Source: Calliopum simillimum (lineage: Eukaryota > Arthropoda > Insecta > Diptera > Lauxaniidae). Taken from it: 64,000 bases of DNA. The position numbers were made by a program, and so were the translations under genes. Of the stretch, positions 22,300 to 34,369 are shown one piece after another. The stretch is from positions 26,244,533 through 26,308,532 of the forward strand of contig OX638369.1 of NCBI GenBank assembly GCA_951812925.1, given 5' to 3'. Numbering within the stretch: position 1 is the stretch's first letter; every line of letters starts with the position of its first letter. Under the pieces are notes generated by a model that saw nothing but the letters and a program-made list of their open reading frames with translations, did no database searches and was not told where the DNA came from.

Positions 22300-23990
22300 T
22301 TTACCCGATTCACTTATTTCTTGCTTGAGCGAAAATTTTGTTGATGATTTATGATGACAGAGTTTCATACATCCCTTAAAGATTGACTCCAAGGCTTTTC
22401 GTTTGATTGTAGTAAGTAAATTGCCAAATAATTCTGTTTAACTGCCTTAAATCTTGAGGCATATGTGGGATAAAACTCTTTGTGTGAACCTTTTTTGGGA
22501 CTGTATCTATGTCTCCCAACCTTAACCAATGGTTTAATATCTTAATCAATACCCCTTAAGCAATTGAGCTACCGTAAGCAACTTTAATAGATTCTACCTT
22601 GAAACTGCGCATTGAGTGCCTACCAATTTTTGTAATTTTGCCACCCTCTTTCCTCTACACTCAGGCTTTTCCATTTTTCATTTTCTTTAACACAAAACAA
22701 CGTTGTCAATTCACGCGTATAAAACCGCGTAATTGATTTTGACATTTTTTTGTAAACTACGCATATTCCCAATCGATTGTACTTATGTATGTCTTCTCAC
22801 CCAGTCGATTGTCGTACAAGAACCATCGAACGGATCGTGTACTGTATTGGATTTCTTGGCATTTCATTTCTGCGTGCAAATCTTTGATTGATTTTTGTAT
22901 CCACTCACGGCACCCAGTGTATTGAGTGACATTTGTAATTGTGGCTGGGCTGACTGGCTGTCTGTTCGAATAACTAACCACCTTGAGCCGACTGTACTAT
23001 AAGATACGTGTTCGTATGGAGGTATGAACAATTTGCGAAAGAGTTTCTCAATTCAAGTTGACATTTTTTTCGTACGTTTTTTTTTGGTCAATTTTTTTGT
23101 TTCTGCTGATGTTTTTCGTTGATTTTGATTTTTTTGGACATTGCAATCCAATTGGGGCGTTTGTTGCATACCGCGCACATTGAATGCCGCAGCATGATCG
23201 ATTGATCGGATCGTCAAAACGTTCTCTAGCTCATTCGATCGACCCATCGACTTGACTCAACTTTGATACTCGGTGCTCTGCGGTTGTGGTGGATACACAT
23301 TCGAGAAACGAAACAAGTTGCATTCCGTTGACCATTTCGTACATTTTTTGCGCGGTATTACATTTAGAATCCCAGTCAGCGCGCGAGACACAGCTGGAAT
23401 ATTGATAAGCCGCTAATCGGTTTGTTGTTGTTGTTGCTGTTGTTATAGCTCGATGTTGCTAAATTGCCGTCAGTTGTGTGTTGCTTGTTGTTGCTTGGTG
23501 CGAATGCATTTGTTACCATTTTGTTGCCTCATTGCTGAATGTCATGTTGTTGTTGCTGTTGCAACAATGCGTTGAGGAAATTATTGGCGATATGTTTGTG
23601 TCGATCTTCTGATGTCTCTGATTTACATTTATGACTTTGTAACATGTAAAAATCATGTAGATAATAGAGAATGTTAACAAGTATAGACCAAGATATACAT
23701 ATTATATTCCAAAAACTTTTGTGAACGCTTGGAAAATCTTTGAAATGAAGATGATCGATAATGGGATGACTCAGTTTTTCAAAACAATGGTCTTGCTACA
23801 CAGCTAAACAAATCAAATTGATGGTGTAAAGCCCACAAGGTTGAAACTGGACTTTTCGTGGACATCGTCGAAACGGAGCGCTGTAACTCACATATTTCTT
23901 TCAGAGAAATTTTTCTAGAGGAATGATGGCATTGCCATATCACAGTGAGCGATGTTGGAGTTTTCGTGAGGTCTTTTGTTCCAAGAGGGT
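22300..23990. other. Non-coding unique sequence
   Basis: Unique DNA with a GC-richer portion at 22.7-23.6 kb holding TTGTTGTTGTTGCTG runs. No exon with convincing coding character was found. Confidence 0.35.
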
Positions 23991-23995
23991 GTTAG

Positions 23996-24227
23996 GCAAG
24001 GCTGTCAGCTTAGAAAAAAAGTGAACCGATTTTGCTCGCCCACAAAAACACAATATTTCAATATTTTCCAAATTTCTCGGAGTTACAGCACTCATGAAAA
24101 ATTGCTTTTGTTGTTTTTTGGCTCGTCTACAACAAACACAATATTGCAACAACAAACAAACATGGGTGTTGTAATTCCAAGAAATTTAGAAAATATTGAA
24201 ATATTGTGTTTTTGCTGACAGCGCTTG
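23996..24227. mobile_element. Palindromic MITE with GCTGTCAGC ends, about 230 bp
   Basis: The outer inverted pair is GCTGTCAGC (24001-24009) and GCTGACAGC (24214-24222). Inside, AAAAACACAATATTTCAATA pairs with TATTGAAATATTGTGTTTTT. The left arm has about 30 extra bases between the two blocks. No coding capacity. Confidence 0.65.
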
Positions 24228-24229
24228 GC

Positions 24230-26020
24230 TAGGATATGTGTAAGAAATTCGAAGACGTGTCTGTAAGAAACTGTCCGGCTTCGAACTCGTTGCTATATTC
24301 CATGTATAAAGAGTAATCCTTCCGATCTGCGATTCGGATGGTCTTTCGAAATTTATTGAGCAAAAGTTTTTTCTGGTTATTTTGCACAAATTGGAAAGTT
24401 ATTCTTTCTACTTAAAGGACATGGTTGTTTTGCTATATTTTGCTGAACATTATAACTCAAAACTGACTGTATTATATGCCCAAAAGCTTAGTTCTAAAGA
24501 CTTCATCGAAATTGACCCTTTCATTTGATCCGACAACTCAGAGCTGCAATTTACCCCATTAGTCCTCGCGACGTTTTTGTTAAAATGTTGCGATTGCTTT
24601 GAAATAGCAGTAAGTCTCCGGTCCGACACAGAGTTTCATCATCTTCACCTTCACAATTTCAGAGTATATGAACTGATTGCACCATCTCTTTTCTATACAC
24701 TTTCTGCGGCTCCATTCTAAGTGCTATCTTCAAGAAAAAATGGAGCTTTGAAAGGTTGAGCTTTTCAAGATAGGTAAGAGCTAACATTTTGGAATCAATA
24801 TATTTGCAAATAATCACAGATTTTGTGTACTGAATCTAAAGCTTGCTTAGGGGTCTACGTTATTTAGTACGCGGCTCGAAGATAGAAAAGCATTCTATGT
24901 AATCTGTAAAGGCAACGGCTTTGTATTAGAGAGATTATGTTCAAAAACTGGCAAAAGCATCCCTAAGGATAAGAACCATCCAATATCTTCAGACTATATA
25001 CCGCTCTGAATTAGGAATAAGTGAAGAGAAATGTAAGCAAACAACGTTAGTTTGATGGAAGATTTTCATTAATCTACACGCAAATGTCGAAAATTCCTAA
25101 ATACCCCCAACTCTATGCAACAGATTCTTTATCTTTTTTTGTTGTTTGTTCCATTGGTATTTAAGGTGATACTTAATGACGGTGACAATATTTCTGTGTC
25201 TTGTTACATGTGACAGCAGCAGCAGCAACATTTTTGGTAGTTCGTTTAAATTCAGCGTAAATTGTTGCTGCTGCTGCCACTGTCACTAAATGTTTTGTGT
25301 GTTATTAACAAGAATTTGATTAATTGTACAAAAATGGTCGTGTTGTTCGCACAATGTTGTTGAACAATTTATTAGTCGTGCAAGCAACTTAAGGTGATAG
25401 AGTGACAGACATGATTGCGCACATACCCAACAAATCAGTCGATTTTCTTTATAAAAACTAATACATTTCATTTTAGAAAAAAAAAACTCATATGATTGGT
25501 AATGGTTTTTAAATTGAGACTAAGCACCTTTTCTACTTTTTATTTGAATTATTGTAGGTGTGGTTCAAATTGTAAAAAATCGTATATGACCAACCTTTTA
25601 ATGATCGCAAGCCATATTGGTGTTGACTTAGAGTAAATCGTAGAATTATGACTCAGTTTTTTGATTTCATAAGCTTCAGTGCTTTTGCAATTCAATCTTA
25701 AATTGGAAAATCTTTGGTAAATTTCGTACAAAAAATACTCCAACAATCATTATCGGAATAGTTTTCAATTAATTTGGATATTAACAGTTGATACTTCCCA
25801 AAATAGTTTGGGTATATTTTTATTATTATAATATATATGTACAAACATTTTTGAAAGTAATGTAAAATTAAAATTCCGTATATTTTTCCCGTACTCTCCT
25901 TTTCACTCAAAATATGTAACTATTCGAAAACTGCTTACAAATTTTATAAAAATTTTAATGTTGCTGAGAAGAAAATATTTCAATATTAGAACAGTAAAAA
26001 TTATCAAGCGGCATAATAAA
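24230..26020. other. Non-coding, nothing recognised apart from a CAG hairpin
   Basis: AT-rich unique sequence. It contains an inverted CAG/CTG pair, GTGACAGCAGCAGCAGCAAC at 25210-25229 and its partner at 25263-25286, which could fold into a hairpin. Confidence 0.35.
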
Positions 26021-26024
26021 AATT

Positions 26025-26898
26025 ACACAGGTTTACAAAAAAAAAAAAATTGTCATGGCGTTTTGACCAGACTATGTGTTTCCTAGGGACTTAGGCGCCC
26101 TGAATCTAAATCCGGAGTCCGTTTTTTTCCAGAACGTCTGAGAAAAAAGATTTCAAGGTCATATTAAGGTAAAAATGGGGTTCATGTGTTGTTTAGTGAT
26201 AAATTCGCAAAAATTCTGAAACTAATTTTTTATCATTGAATTCTTAGTCCTTAAAAAGAATATGTGATCAAAAAGGGTATCTCGGACTTAGTTTCGGAGA
26301 TGTAGCCATCGGAAGATCCGGATGTATCTTCTACGAAAACCGCTATAAGTTGGAAACCCCTGGACGGATTTGAAAAATATTGGTGTCGTATGAAAGGTAT
26401 TTTGACAACCTTATATGTTATGCGCATATTTTCAATTGGATTCATAGTTTTGGAGATATGACTTTTTTGAAATTTTTCAATTACAACAACAAATACATTA
26501 ACAACACCAATAACAACAAAATTCCTTTCATATGACATCAATATTTTCCAAATCCATCCAGTGGTTCCTAATTTATAGCGGTTATCATAGAACATATATC
26601 CGGATCTTCCGATGGCTATATCTTCGAAACTAGGTCCGAGAGACCCTTTTTGATCACATAGTCTTTTTAAGGACTAAGAATTCAATGATATAAAATAAGT
26701 TTCAGATTTTTAGCGAATTTATCACATGACACATGACCATTTTGACCTCCATATGACCTTGAAATCTTTTTTCTCAGACGTTCTTTAAAAAAACCGACCC
26801 CGGATTCGGATTCAGGACGTCAAATTCACTAGGAAACACATAGCCTGGTCAAAACGCCATGACATTTTTTTTTTTTTTTTTTTTTTGTAAACCTGTGT
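26025..26898. mobile_element. Foldback element with about 380-bp inverted arms
   Basis: The left arm (26025 to about 26404) and right arm (about 26518-26898) are inverted copies with moderate divergence. Landmarks are CACAGGTTTACAAAAA at the tips, TTGTCATGGCGTTTTGACCA, CCATCGGAAGATCCGGAT, and TATGAAAGGTATTTTG near the loop. TTA flanks both tips (26023-26025 and 26898-26900), a possible 3-bp target duplication of the PIF/Harbinger or CACTA kind. The loop is about 110 bases. The 114-codon frame on the minus strand lies across an arm and is not a gene. Confidence 0.85.
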
Positions 26899-26904
26899 TA
26901 TTAA

Positions 26905-27080
26905 ACAGAACTACAATTTCTGTTTTTATTTTTTTAAACACTTAATATTAAAAAAATAGAAATAATTAAAATAAAAAAAAGAAACAATTCAGTTCATATG
27001 AAAAAAAAAAAAAAAATTAAAAAATATCTTTTATTTGTGTTCATGATTAAGGGAGATACGAGCGGTATTATGGACGCCCG
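26905..27080. other. AT-rich spacer with A tracts
   Basis: Poly-A and A-rich stretches between two mobile elements. Nothing else was seen. Confidence 0.4.
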
Positions 27081-27084
27081 TATA

Positions 27085-27604
27085 ATGCCCAAAATACATG
27101 CGCATTTTTCACGCGCGTGAACGCATTTTTTTTTGTATGAAATTCATAGAACAATGTGGGAAATTGAAACACGCATGCCTTGCGTATCACGCAAGTAGCT
27201 ATGAAATTGATTTTTACGCAATGCATGAAATTTTTCTATTTTGAAATTGGGAAATTTCACTTTGACAATCATTTGTTTTGAAAAATATAAAGGCACAGTG
27301 GAAGCATCATAATTGACAGTCAACAGAATTTTTATAAAATAACAAATTTTCGTTTAACAAAAGCGATTGAAGTTACAAATACGCGTTTCTAAAAAAAGTA
27401 AAAATTGGAGGAATCTACACAGAAGCTGAAAGTGTGTGGTAATATACCAATTAAGTATTGATAGTGCGCTACTTATAAATTGTTTATTTCAGCCCATAGT
27501 CAAAATTCGGCATCCAATGTCAAATCAACAGCTGCGCATGTATTTTACCTGCAGAATCACGCACGTAAAGGCATGCGTGAAAAATGCTCATGTATTTTGA
27601 GCAT
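27085..27604. mobile_element. TIR element, about 520 bp
   Basis: The left end ATGCCCAAAATACATGCGCA, then TTTTTCACGC, is mirrored by GCGTGAAAAATGCTCATGTA, then TTTTGAGCAT, at the right. The terminal repeat is about 30 bp with two or three mismatches. The interior is AT-rich with no long frame. It is a non-autonomous DNA transposon of unassigned superfamily. Confidence 0.7.
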
Positions 27605-28065
27605 AAGTCATCACTACCTCAGCCATCATTATAATTAATTTGACTGAAAATATATTTTTTTTTAAAAATCTTCTACTTAATTGTCAAACAAAAACATGAA
27701 ATAATGAAATTTTCTTAAAATTTTTTATATGATTTCTAATAGAAGTTAAATCATTTATTATAAAAATAGATATGCTTCTGCCTAATTTTTTTTGACCTTA
27801 CTTACAAAAACACACAGATCTTTCGTTTGTACACAATAACAGCCCGTTTCTAGTAATTTTTGCTTATCTTTTCTTTCCGTGCAGAGAAACTTCAAAGCAG
27901 AGTGAGCAAACTACTTACTTAAAATATAGTAGCCCCGATATCAGACTTGAGGACCTTAACTAATCAATCATTCCAACCAATCTTATTATTATTCTAGAAG
28001 CATCTTTCTGTGTTCCATACATATATCCTCTCCATACATTGATCCTCCACAAAACTCCACCACCG
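27605..28065. other. AT-rich non-coding
   Basis: No feature recognised. Confidence 0.4.
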
Positions 28066-28306
28066 AGTATGTTGACTAGCTAGTGGCTTAGGTTAAGTTA
28101 GGTTAGCGCGGGAGATGGCAGTTGTCATCATAACTTGGGTCGCGATTTGACCCATTGTATAACCGATATATAACTTCGCTCTCAAGAAACACTTTAATGG
28201 ATTTGGGACTTTTTTGAGCGATATCTTCAAGATATTCGAAGAAGTTGGGCATTCACAAAAGAAATGGAAAATCGACTCTTCGACATCAGGATCTTCAGAG
28301 CTTCTA

Positions 28307-29546
28307 TTGGGTGTACAACTTAAAAACCGGAATTTTTTAGCGAAATTTGATGCTTTATTGTGGAAAAATGTTACAATATATTTTATTCAAAGTATTGTAC
28401 ATTGGAAGCTACAACCTTTCCCCATCTTTCAGGCAAATTATGAATTCCATCCCAAAAAAATTGCGCCGGCTTGGCGGCCAAAAATGAATCGAGCCAATAT
28501 TCGATATCTTGAACTTAAGTGAACCGTATTCCTGATAGGGCATTCTGCATCGATCGAAACAAATGGTAGTCAGATGGGTGAGGCAAAATTTCCCATCCGT
28601 TGTTTTCCGTTGTTTTCCAGGTAATTTTTGACTGGGGCAGCAATATGTGGCCGAGCGTTATCGTGGTGGAAAATGATTGACTCGTGTCTGGTCGCATACG
28701 TTGGCCGCTCTGCCTGGGTTTTCTGAGCATTAATGGTTTGGCCACCTGGCAACAGCTCATAATGGATCACACCTAGCTGGTCCCACCAAATACAGAGCAT
28801 TACCTTCAAAGCGTGAATATTTGGCTTCGCTTGTAATGGGTCGGTCTCACCTTTTTTGACATACGCTATTTTGCGCTTGGGATTATCGTAATGGATCCAC
28901 TTCTCATCGCCAGTGACAAAACGATGCAAAAAACCCTTCCTTTTGTGGCGTTCAAGCAGCATTGTGGACATCAAAAATCGGCGTTCGACGTCCCTTGGCT
29001 TCATCTCGTATGGCACCCAATTTCCCATCTTTTGAAAAATTGCTAAGGCTTTCAAACGTCTGGAAATTGTTGCTCGATCAACTTCCAATGGTTCTGCAAG
29101 TTCTTCTTGCGTTTGACATGAATCTTGATCGAGTAATGCCTCCAATTCTTCATCCTCAAACTTTTTCGGCTGACCAGGACGTTCTTTACCTTCGACATCA
29201 AAATCACCACTTTTAAACCGTCGAAACCACTCACGACAGCTTGATTCAGCTGGAGCATAGTCCGCATAAACTTCTACAAGCAAACTATGACTTTTCGCAG
29301 CAGTTTTCTTTGCAAAAAAATTACCCAACAGAACCTCCCGCAAATGCTGTCTTTTTCTCCAATTTTCGAAGTTATTCATCGTGAAAAATAATAATGATGC
29401 ACACAAGATAAAATTGTTTTGTTGACTGATTTTGACAGCTGTCAAATGTACCTTCAAAATGACATATATATAAAGTTCGAGCTTTCACGATATTTGTTAG
29501 TACGGACATCCACCGTCAAATTCCGGTTTTTAAGTTGTACACCCAA
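28307..29546 (-). mobile_element. Mariner element, 1240 bp, intact ends
   Basis: Perfect 29-bp terminal inverted repeats (28307-28335 and 29518-29546) start TTGGGTGTACAACTTAAAAA. TA dinucleotides flank both ends (28305-28306, 29547-29548), the mariner target duplication. The length is normal for mariner. It lies inside a retroposon fragment whose coding motifs resume on either side. Confidence 0.97.
28383..29379 (-). pseudogene. Mariner transposase, frameshifted
   Basis: This would encode the cut-and-paste transposase of the surrounding element, acting on its terminal repeats in the nucleus. The start is taken at the Met of MNNFENWRKR (29379), not the in-frame upstream ATG at 29457, because that residue begins the family's N-terminus. 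Helix-turn-helix regions (SCREWFRRFKSGDF; VDRATISRRLKAL) are followed by the first catalytic block TGDEKWIHYDN and the second, HHDNARPH; both Asp are kept. The frame then breaks at a duplicated GGAAAACAAC. In the shifted frame the third block reads HPSDYHLF with 26 residues since the second Asp, eight short of the D34D spacing. A stop follows RFT, and reading continues to VQYFE-stop at 28383-28385. The protein should be inactive, although the element's ends could still be moved in trans. Confidence 0.95.
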
Positions 29547-29954
29547 TACAAAGATCTCATACGTCGGTAAGTCCCAAACTTGAGGCGGACCTACCTATAA
29601 AAAAGTGCCCTGTGATGACACCAGTTAATATCCTGAAGGTTTGCCTGTCTATAATCTGAAATAATTTTTCGTGTTCTTTTAGCGTCATAAAGTGGCCATA
29701 TCACCCTCGACGTAGGACATGCTGTTAGACCATCTAAAATTAGCCCACAAAATAGTTTTTGAGACAATATTGGCTCTAATTAATGAAAGTGGTTTCAGGG
29801 GTTTCAGAAATTTTGTCAATTCAAGACCCTTCCCTAGCAAGTTCATCAGCATTTTCGTTACCAACGAAATTGCTATGTTTGGGAACCCAACATTTATTAT
29901 AAGATTAAATAAATATCGCCCTACTTCACATAGTGATTGAAGTTAGTGTTTTCA

Positions 29955-32145
29955 CTTTTTTTCAAAGTTTTCCATGATTCATGCATTTATTGTTTCTATG
30001 ATGTGAAGGAGTGGGTATTACGGAGCGAGTGCATTTGGGTGAGAAGGAAGCACTTCAGAAAGCTTTTTGAAGTGCTTCTTTTCCTTTTCGGTTAAATGCA
30101 GTATGTTCAACAATAGGTTGTGGTCATCGGCCTTTATTCTAAAGTCGTTTGATGGGGCTACTTATTCTCACTAGCTCTGTTTCCTTTCGTTTTTTGATAA
30201 AGGGCCGATTAAAGCCGAAAGAGAAATCCAATAGAACTTTAACGATAAATTTTCGGATCTAAACTACGCTGACATTTACCCACTAAGATTTCAGACATTA
30301 AGTTGAGCAAACTACAGCTTGAGGTTGACTTAAAAACCTCTAAGATGAAATTGAATTGATTGGATTCTAAACGTCTAAGATGAAATTGAAAGCAAAGATG
30401 ATGCTGAAAATGACAGTAGAGGCTGTAGCTAGCAAGTATTGACTGGAAAAAGTCGTTTGAGAACATAATTCAAGAATCGAGCAAGTAGTGGAGAAAAATC
30501 AAATTTATCGCGAAAAATCTCATATGATGAAAATGATTCACTTTGGCCCTATGCTCGCTCTAGAAATTACAGAATTGTGGAATAGTAGTGACATAGTGGA
30601 AAGAGAATCGAGAGAGACTTACATTGGAAAAATTACAAAATTAAAAAAAAAAAAACCATTAAACCATATATTCATTGTCATCTAAAAAAAACGCAAAATT
30701 CATTGATCACTCACTCACTCACGTCATAATCGAGCTAACAATTTCATCAAAATGAAACACTGGCGCTATAACTCTCTGACTGAACAAATTGTTGCATGTT
30801 ATATGGAGTTATTTCAGCAATTCACACCGATACTGTGCAAAAATATGAAATTAATAATCAATAATTTTTGCAAAAAAGAAAAAAAAACCGAAAACTTAAA
30901 ACCTTCAACTGATCGTTATAATTAAAAACGCATGCGTCGACATGATGAAATGCAACCAAGAAGAAGGGAATGGTTTGATACCGTGGACAAAATGATGATG
31001 TTCGATTTATGTAGTTGGTGTTGTCTCCACCATTCACAGCAATTAAATGCAACATTGCTAAGTGTCTGTCCAACTTAAAGTCAACGGGCCGGGCCAATCA
31101 AACGATTCATACGGATTCAGCCTGACAAACTGATGAAGATCGAAAATATTTAATCAAAGTTTGAGACAAAATTTTAATTGCTCCAAGCCACAAAAAAATT
31201 GAGACGAACGCACGCATAATTAATTTTGAGTTTGATTAATAACGCAGCGGCATCGAGCACTGTCTGCCTACGTTACGTCACATATTTGCACGGAGAAATT
31301 CCCAAAAATAAGAGAGCCCTACATACTTAGTACATATATGTATGCATTTTTAATAAAGTTTTTCAACGATTTTCATTTTCGTTAATAATACGTTGTAAGC
31401 TGTCATATTTGACATTTCATTAAGCTGACAATAAAGATGTCTGCGCGCGCACACCGATCATGCAGGCAGGCGGCTGGCGTCTTGTCTGTCTTTTTTTGTT
31501 TTAATAAAAATGTTTAATGAATTTTAACAACCCTGGAATTTATGTGGAAGCTTAATAGCCCCGTTGTCATTCAAAGTCCAGTTTAGTTAGTAGATTTCAG
31601 GCAACCTGCAATTTTTAATTAATTTCACATTTTGAATTAATTAAAGGCGACTGACTGTGTGTGGTAGATGATAACCCAAAAAATTGATTTGGACGATGAT
31701 ATTTTTTGCTTCGATTGTATTGATTTCCTGAAGTGAAATTGAAAGTTAATAAATCTTTTAGGTCATAAATTGAAATTTTTATTTTGCCCAAAAATGTACT
31801 TTGACAAATTAATACGCCCCTACCTTTATGTTGACCTACTGAGGCAGCAACATGCAGTCACTTTGTAATTGAAAAACGTTTAGCAATTTTGCTTTAAGTG
31901 TTTTAAGATTGTTACGACCTTATTGATATGGAACTTACATAAAAATGAACACCGGATGAAAAATTTGTGAATTTTATAATGAATATTCTATAAACTGTGG
32001 CCCTTTACGTAATAAATGATTGTTAATTATTGAATCATACAACAAATATCAGAAAACTGCATATTAGTCAATCTTTGCGTAATCGATTAAGATTTGAATG
32101 ACATCTCTGATTTTTATGAAAATTGGTGAAAATTCCGAAAATTTT
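29955..32145. other. Non-coding unique region
   Basis: AT-rich unique sequence. Small frames at 30239-30466, 30488-30685 and 30858-31097 lack motifs. No RNA gene or repeat family was identified. Confidence 0.4.
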
Positions 32146-32152
32146 CAGGATG

Positions 32153-33313
32153 GCGACAGTTGGAATTTTGGTCCAACTTTTGGATAATCACATATTTGAA
32201 AATTCATAGCTTTTTATCCGATTTTGTAAAATTATTAGAGTTGATATTATTAGAGATATGAGCTTTAAAAAAAACTTACACTGAAAAAAAAAATTTTATT
32301 TTATGTGGAAAAAAAGTTTTTTAGTTCAGAAAGGTATAAGCTTTTGAAAAAATTACACTGAAAAAAACAAATTATTTTATGTGGGAAAAAGCTTTTTTCT
32401 TTTTTAAAGCCATTTTTGGGGCTAAGAGCACCCCTTTTTTAAATATTTCTATTCAAGAAAAAATTTTATTAAATATAATTATTTTCTGACCCTCAAAATT
32501 GTTGTATCTTTTACGTTTATCAAGTTATGAGTTTTTAAAATTGTTCAATGCTGTGTTCATCATGAGTTTTTGGTACACGTGCGCTACCATATAGAGCTGC
32601 CACCGTCCGGACAGTATTTGTTTTTTCAGTGACCCCTAGTACAATTTTTATTAGAATATTTCTGTAAATATTCAATACATATTAGCCAATTTTTTGGAAA
32701 ATTGGGTCAAAAAGTCCCATAAAAAGGGGGTATAATAAGATGTCCGGGAAAATTGTTCCATGCTTGATTTCATGTTAGTCTTGCAGAACATATTAACACC
32801 TTATATCCCGTTTTTATGGGTCTTTTTGACCCCCTTTGCCGAAAACTTGTATTAAATGGGTTAAAATATTCTACGAAAAATTCTCAATAGAGGTACTGAA
32901 AAAAAAAAAAAATACTTTCCGGATGGTGGCAACCCTATATGGTAGCACCCGTGCACCAACAACTCATGATAAACACAGCATTGAGCAACTTCAAAATCTC
33001 GTAACTTGATAAACGTAAAAGACACAACAATTTTGAGGGTCGGTAAATAATTATAATAAAATTTACTTTTAAATACAAATATTTAAAACAAATAAAAAAG
33101 TGCTTCCAGCCCCAAAATGGTTTTTTTAGAAAAAAAGAAAGATTTTTTACCCATAAAATAAAAAATTTTTTTCAGTGTGATTTTTTTTTTTTCAAAAGCT
33201 CATAGCTTTTTGCACTAACCCTGATAATTTCACTAAAATCAGATAAAAAGCTGAGAAGCTATGAATTTTCAATTATGTATGTATCCACAAGTTGGACCGA
33301 ACTTCCTACGGCC
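32153..33313. mobile_element. Long foldback element, arms over 500 bp
   Basis: The sequence from 32153 to about 32742 is mirrored by about 32796 to 33313. Paired landmarks include GGTCCAACTT(T/G)TGGAT, GAAAATTCATAGCTT, TTTTCAGTGTAA-type blocks, CCCTCAAAATTGTTGT, AATGCTGTGTT(C/T)ATCATGAG, CCATATAG(A/G)G, and GGGTCAAAAAG(T/A)CCCATAAA beside the loop. The loop is about 53 bases. Identity between arms is roughly four-fifths by eye. There is no coding capacity. A transcript through it would form a very long hairpin. Confidence 0.85.
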
Positions 33314-33544
33314 TTAATATTGGATCATTTTTAGGGCATATCCGAAAATAACCTTAGTTGTCACAGGTATTCAAAAAATTTTTTTTTCATATTCTATAAT
33401 CCAATGTGGTGGAATATATTCCAAGACATATTAAATGAAATTCCCAATATGTGAACAAGAAAATGTCGACATGAGGAGCTGTCAGGAGGTCATTTTTCCT
33501 GAAAATTTTGGGAAAATCGAGATTTCCGATAATAAATGGGGAGC

Positions 33545-34160
33545 ACACATTTCAGAAGTAGTAAAGGGTGATCATTGTGGCGTATTTTGAGGAGTGATCT
33601 TGTTCTGAAGGCCTATAAAATACAGCTTGTACAAGAATTGAAGCCGGCTGATCTTGGTGTACGTTTTAATTTCTGTTTATGGGCCTTACAACAACTTCAA
33701 ATTGATCCATTATTTTATCGAAAACTTGACGAAGCCCATTTCTGGTTGAACGACTACGTTAACAAGCAAAGTTGCCGTATTTGGGCCGATGAACAACCAG
33801 AAGAGCTTCGAATGTATCCCGATAAATGTACTGTTTGGTGTGGTTTATGGGCAGGAGGCGTCATCGGACTGTATTTCCTCAAAAATGCGGATGGAGCCCG
33901 TGTTACGGTCAATGGTGCTTGCTACAGAGCAATGATCAATGAATTTTTGTTGCCAAAAATTTAGGATTCAACAGGATGGCGCCATTGGATTACTTTCTTT
34001 GGGGATATATTAAATCACTTGTTTATGTCGACAAACCCGGCCGATATGCTCGAAAGAGTAGTCGAAAATTGAACCCACAGAATGAAATATTTAAGAGCTA
34101 GTCGTGTGCAATGTTTGAACACAATAATTTTTAAACTTTGAGTTGCAAGAACCGAACTAT
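33545..34160 (+). pseudogene. Tc1/mariner-superfamily transposase relic, internally deleted
   Basis: The open part (33575-33964) shows VLKAYKIQLVQELKPADL, LDEAHFWLNDYVNKQSCRIW, VTVWCGLWAGG-like (CTVWCGLWAGGVIGLYF) and VTVNGACYRAMINEFLLPK. This is the order of the DDE catalytic core in a widespread insect family with an FSDEAHFWLNGYVNKQN block. After a stop, IQQDGA (second catalytic Asp) is joined directly to PLDYFLWGYIKSLVYVDKP (third block) in another frame, so the roughly 35-residue spacer has been lost. The tail continues as ADMLERVVEN and RASRVQCLN up to about 34135. The N-terminal DNA-binding half is missing. AAAGGGTGATCATTG at 33563-33577 may be the decayed left terminal repeat. A mirrored right end was not found. 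Confidence 0.85.
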
Positions 34161-34369
34161 CAATCCAAATAAAGATTTGCATTAATATATTGATTTTTCC
34201 AAATATTCTCAAGTAAAATTCAGAAAAATCGTATGAGGCACACGGTGATGGAATGGGTAAAAAGGCTTAATCGCTCATTAAAATTCATGCAAATTACTTG
34301 ATGAAAATAAATGAATGATTTTTTCAGAATTTTAGGACCTTTAGAATTACATGTTCTCTTCACAAAAAA

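Larger units (their letters stand above)
28070..29950 (-). pseudogene. R1/LOA/Jockey-type retroposon RNase H and tail, interrupted by mariner
   Basis: Outside the mariner the minus strand encodes the C-terminal end of a non-LTR polyprotein. From about 29910 it reads CWVPKHSNFVGNENADELAR, the last conserved block of the RNase H domain. Then come RVIWPLYDAKRTRKII and, after a frame shift, FRILTGVITGHFFIGRSASS, followed beyond the mariner by VEESIFHFFCECPTSSNI. These match the family's order of RNase H end, linker and CCHC-like finger with C-P. Stops and frame changes break it throughout. CTAACCTAACTTAACC-type sequence near 28083-28108 (minus) resembles the 3' untranslated tail of such elements. 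It is a dead, 5'-truncated copy, split at 28305/29548 by the mariner. Confidence 0.8.

Noticed and set aside
26251..26595. 114-codon minus-strand frame
   Set aside because: It spans one arm and the loop of a foldback element and is not conserved in the opposite arm.
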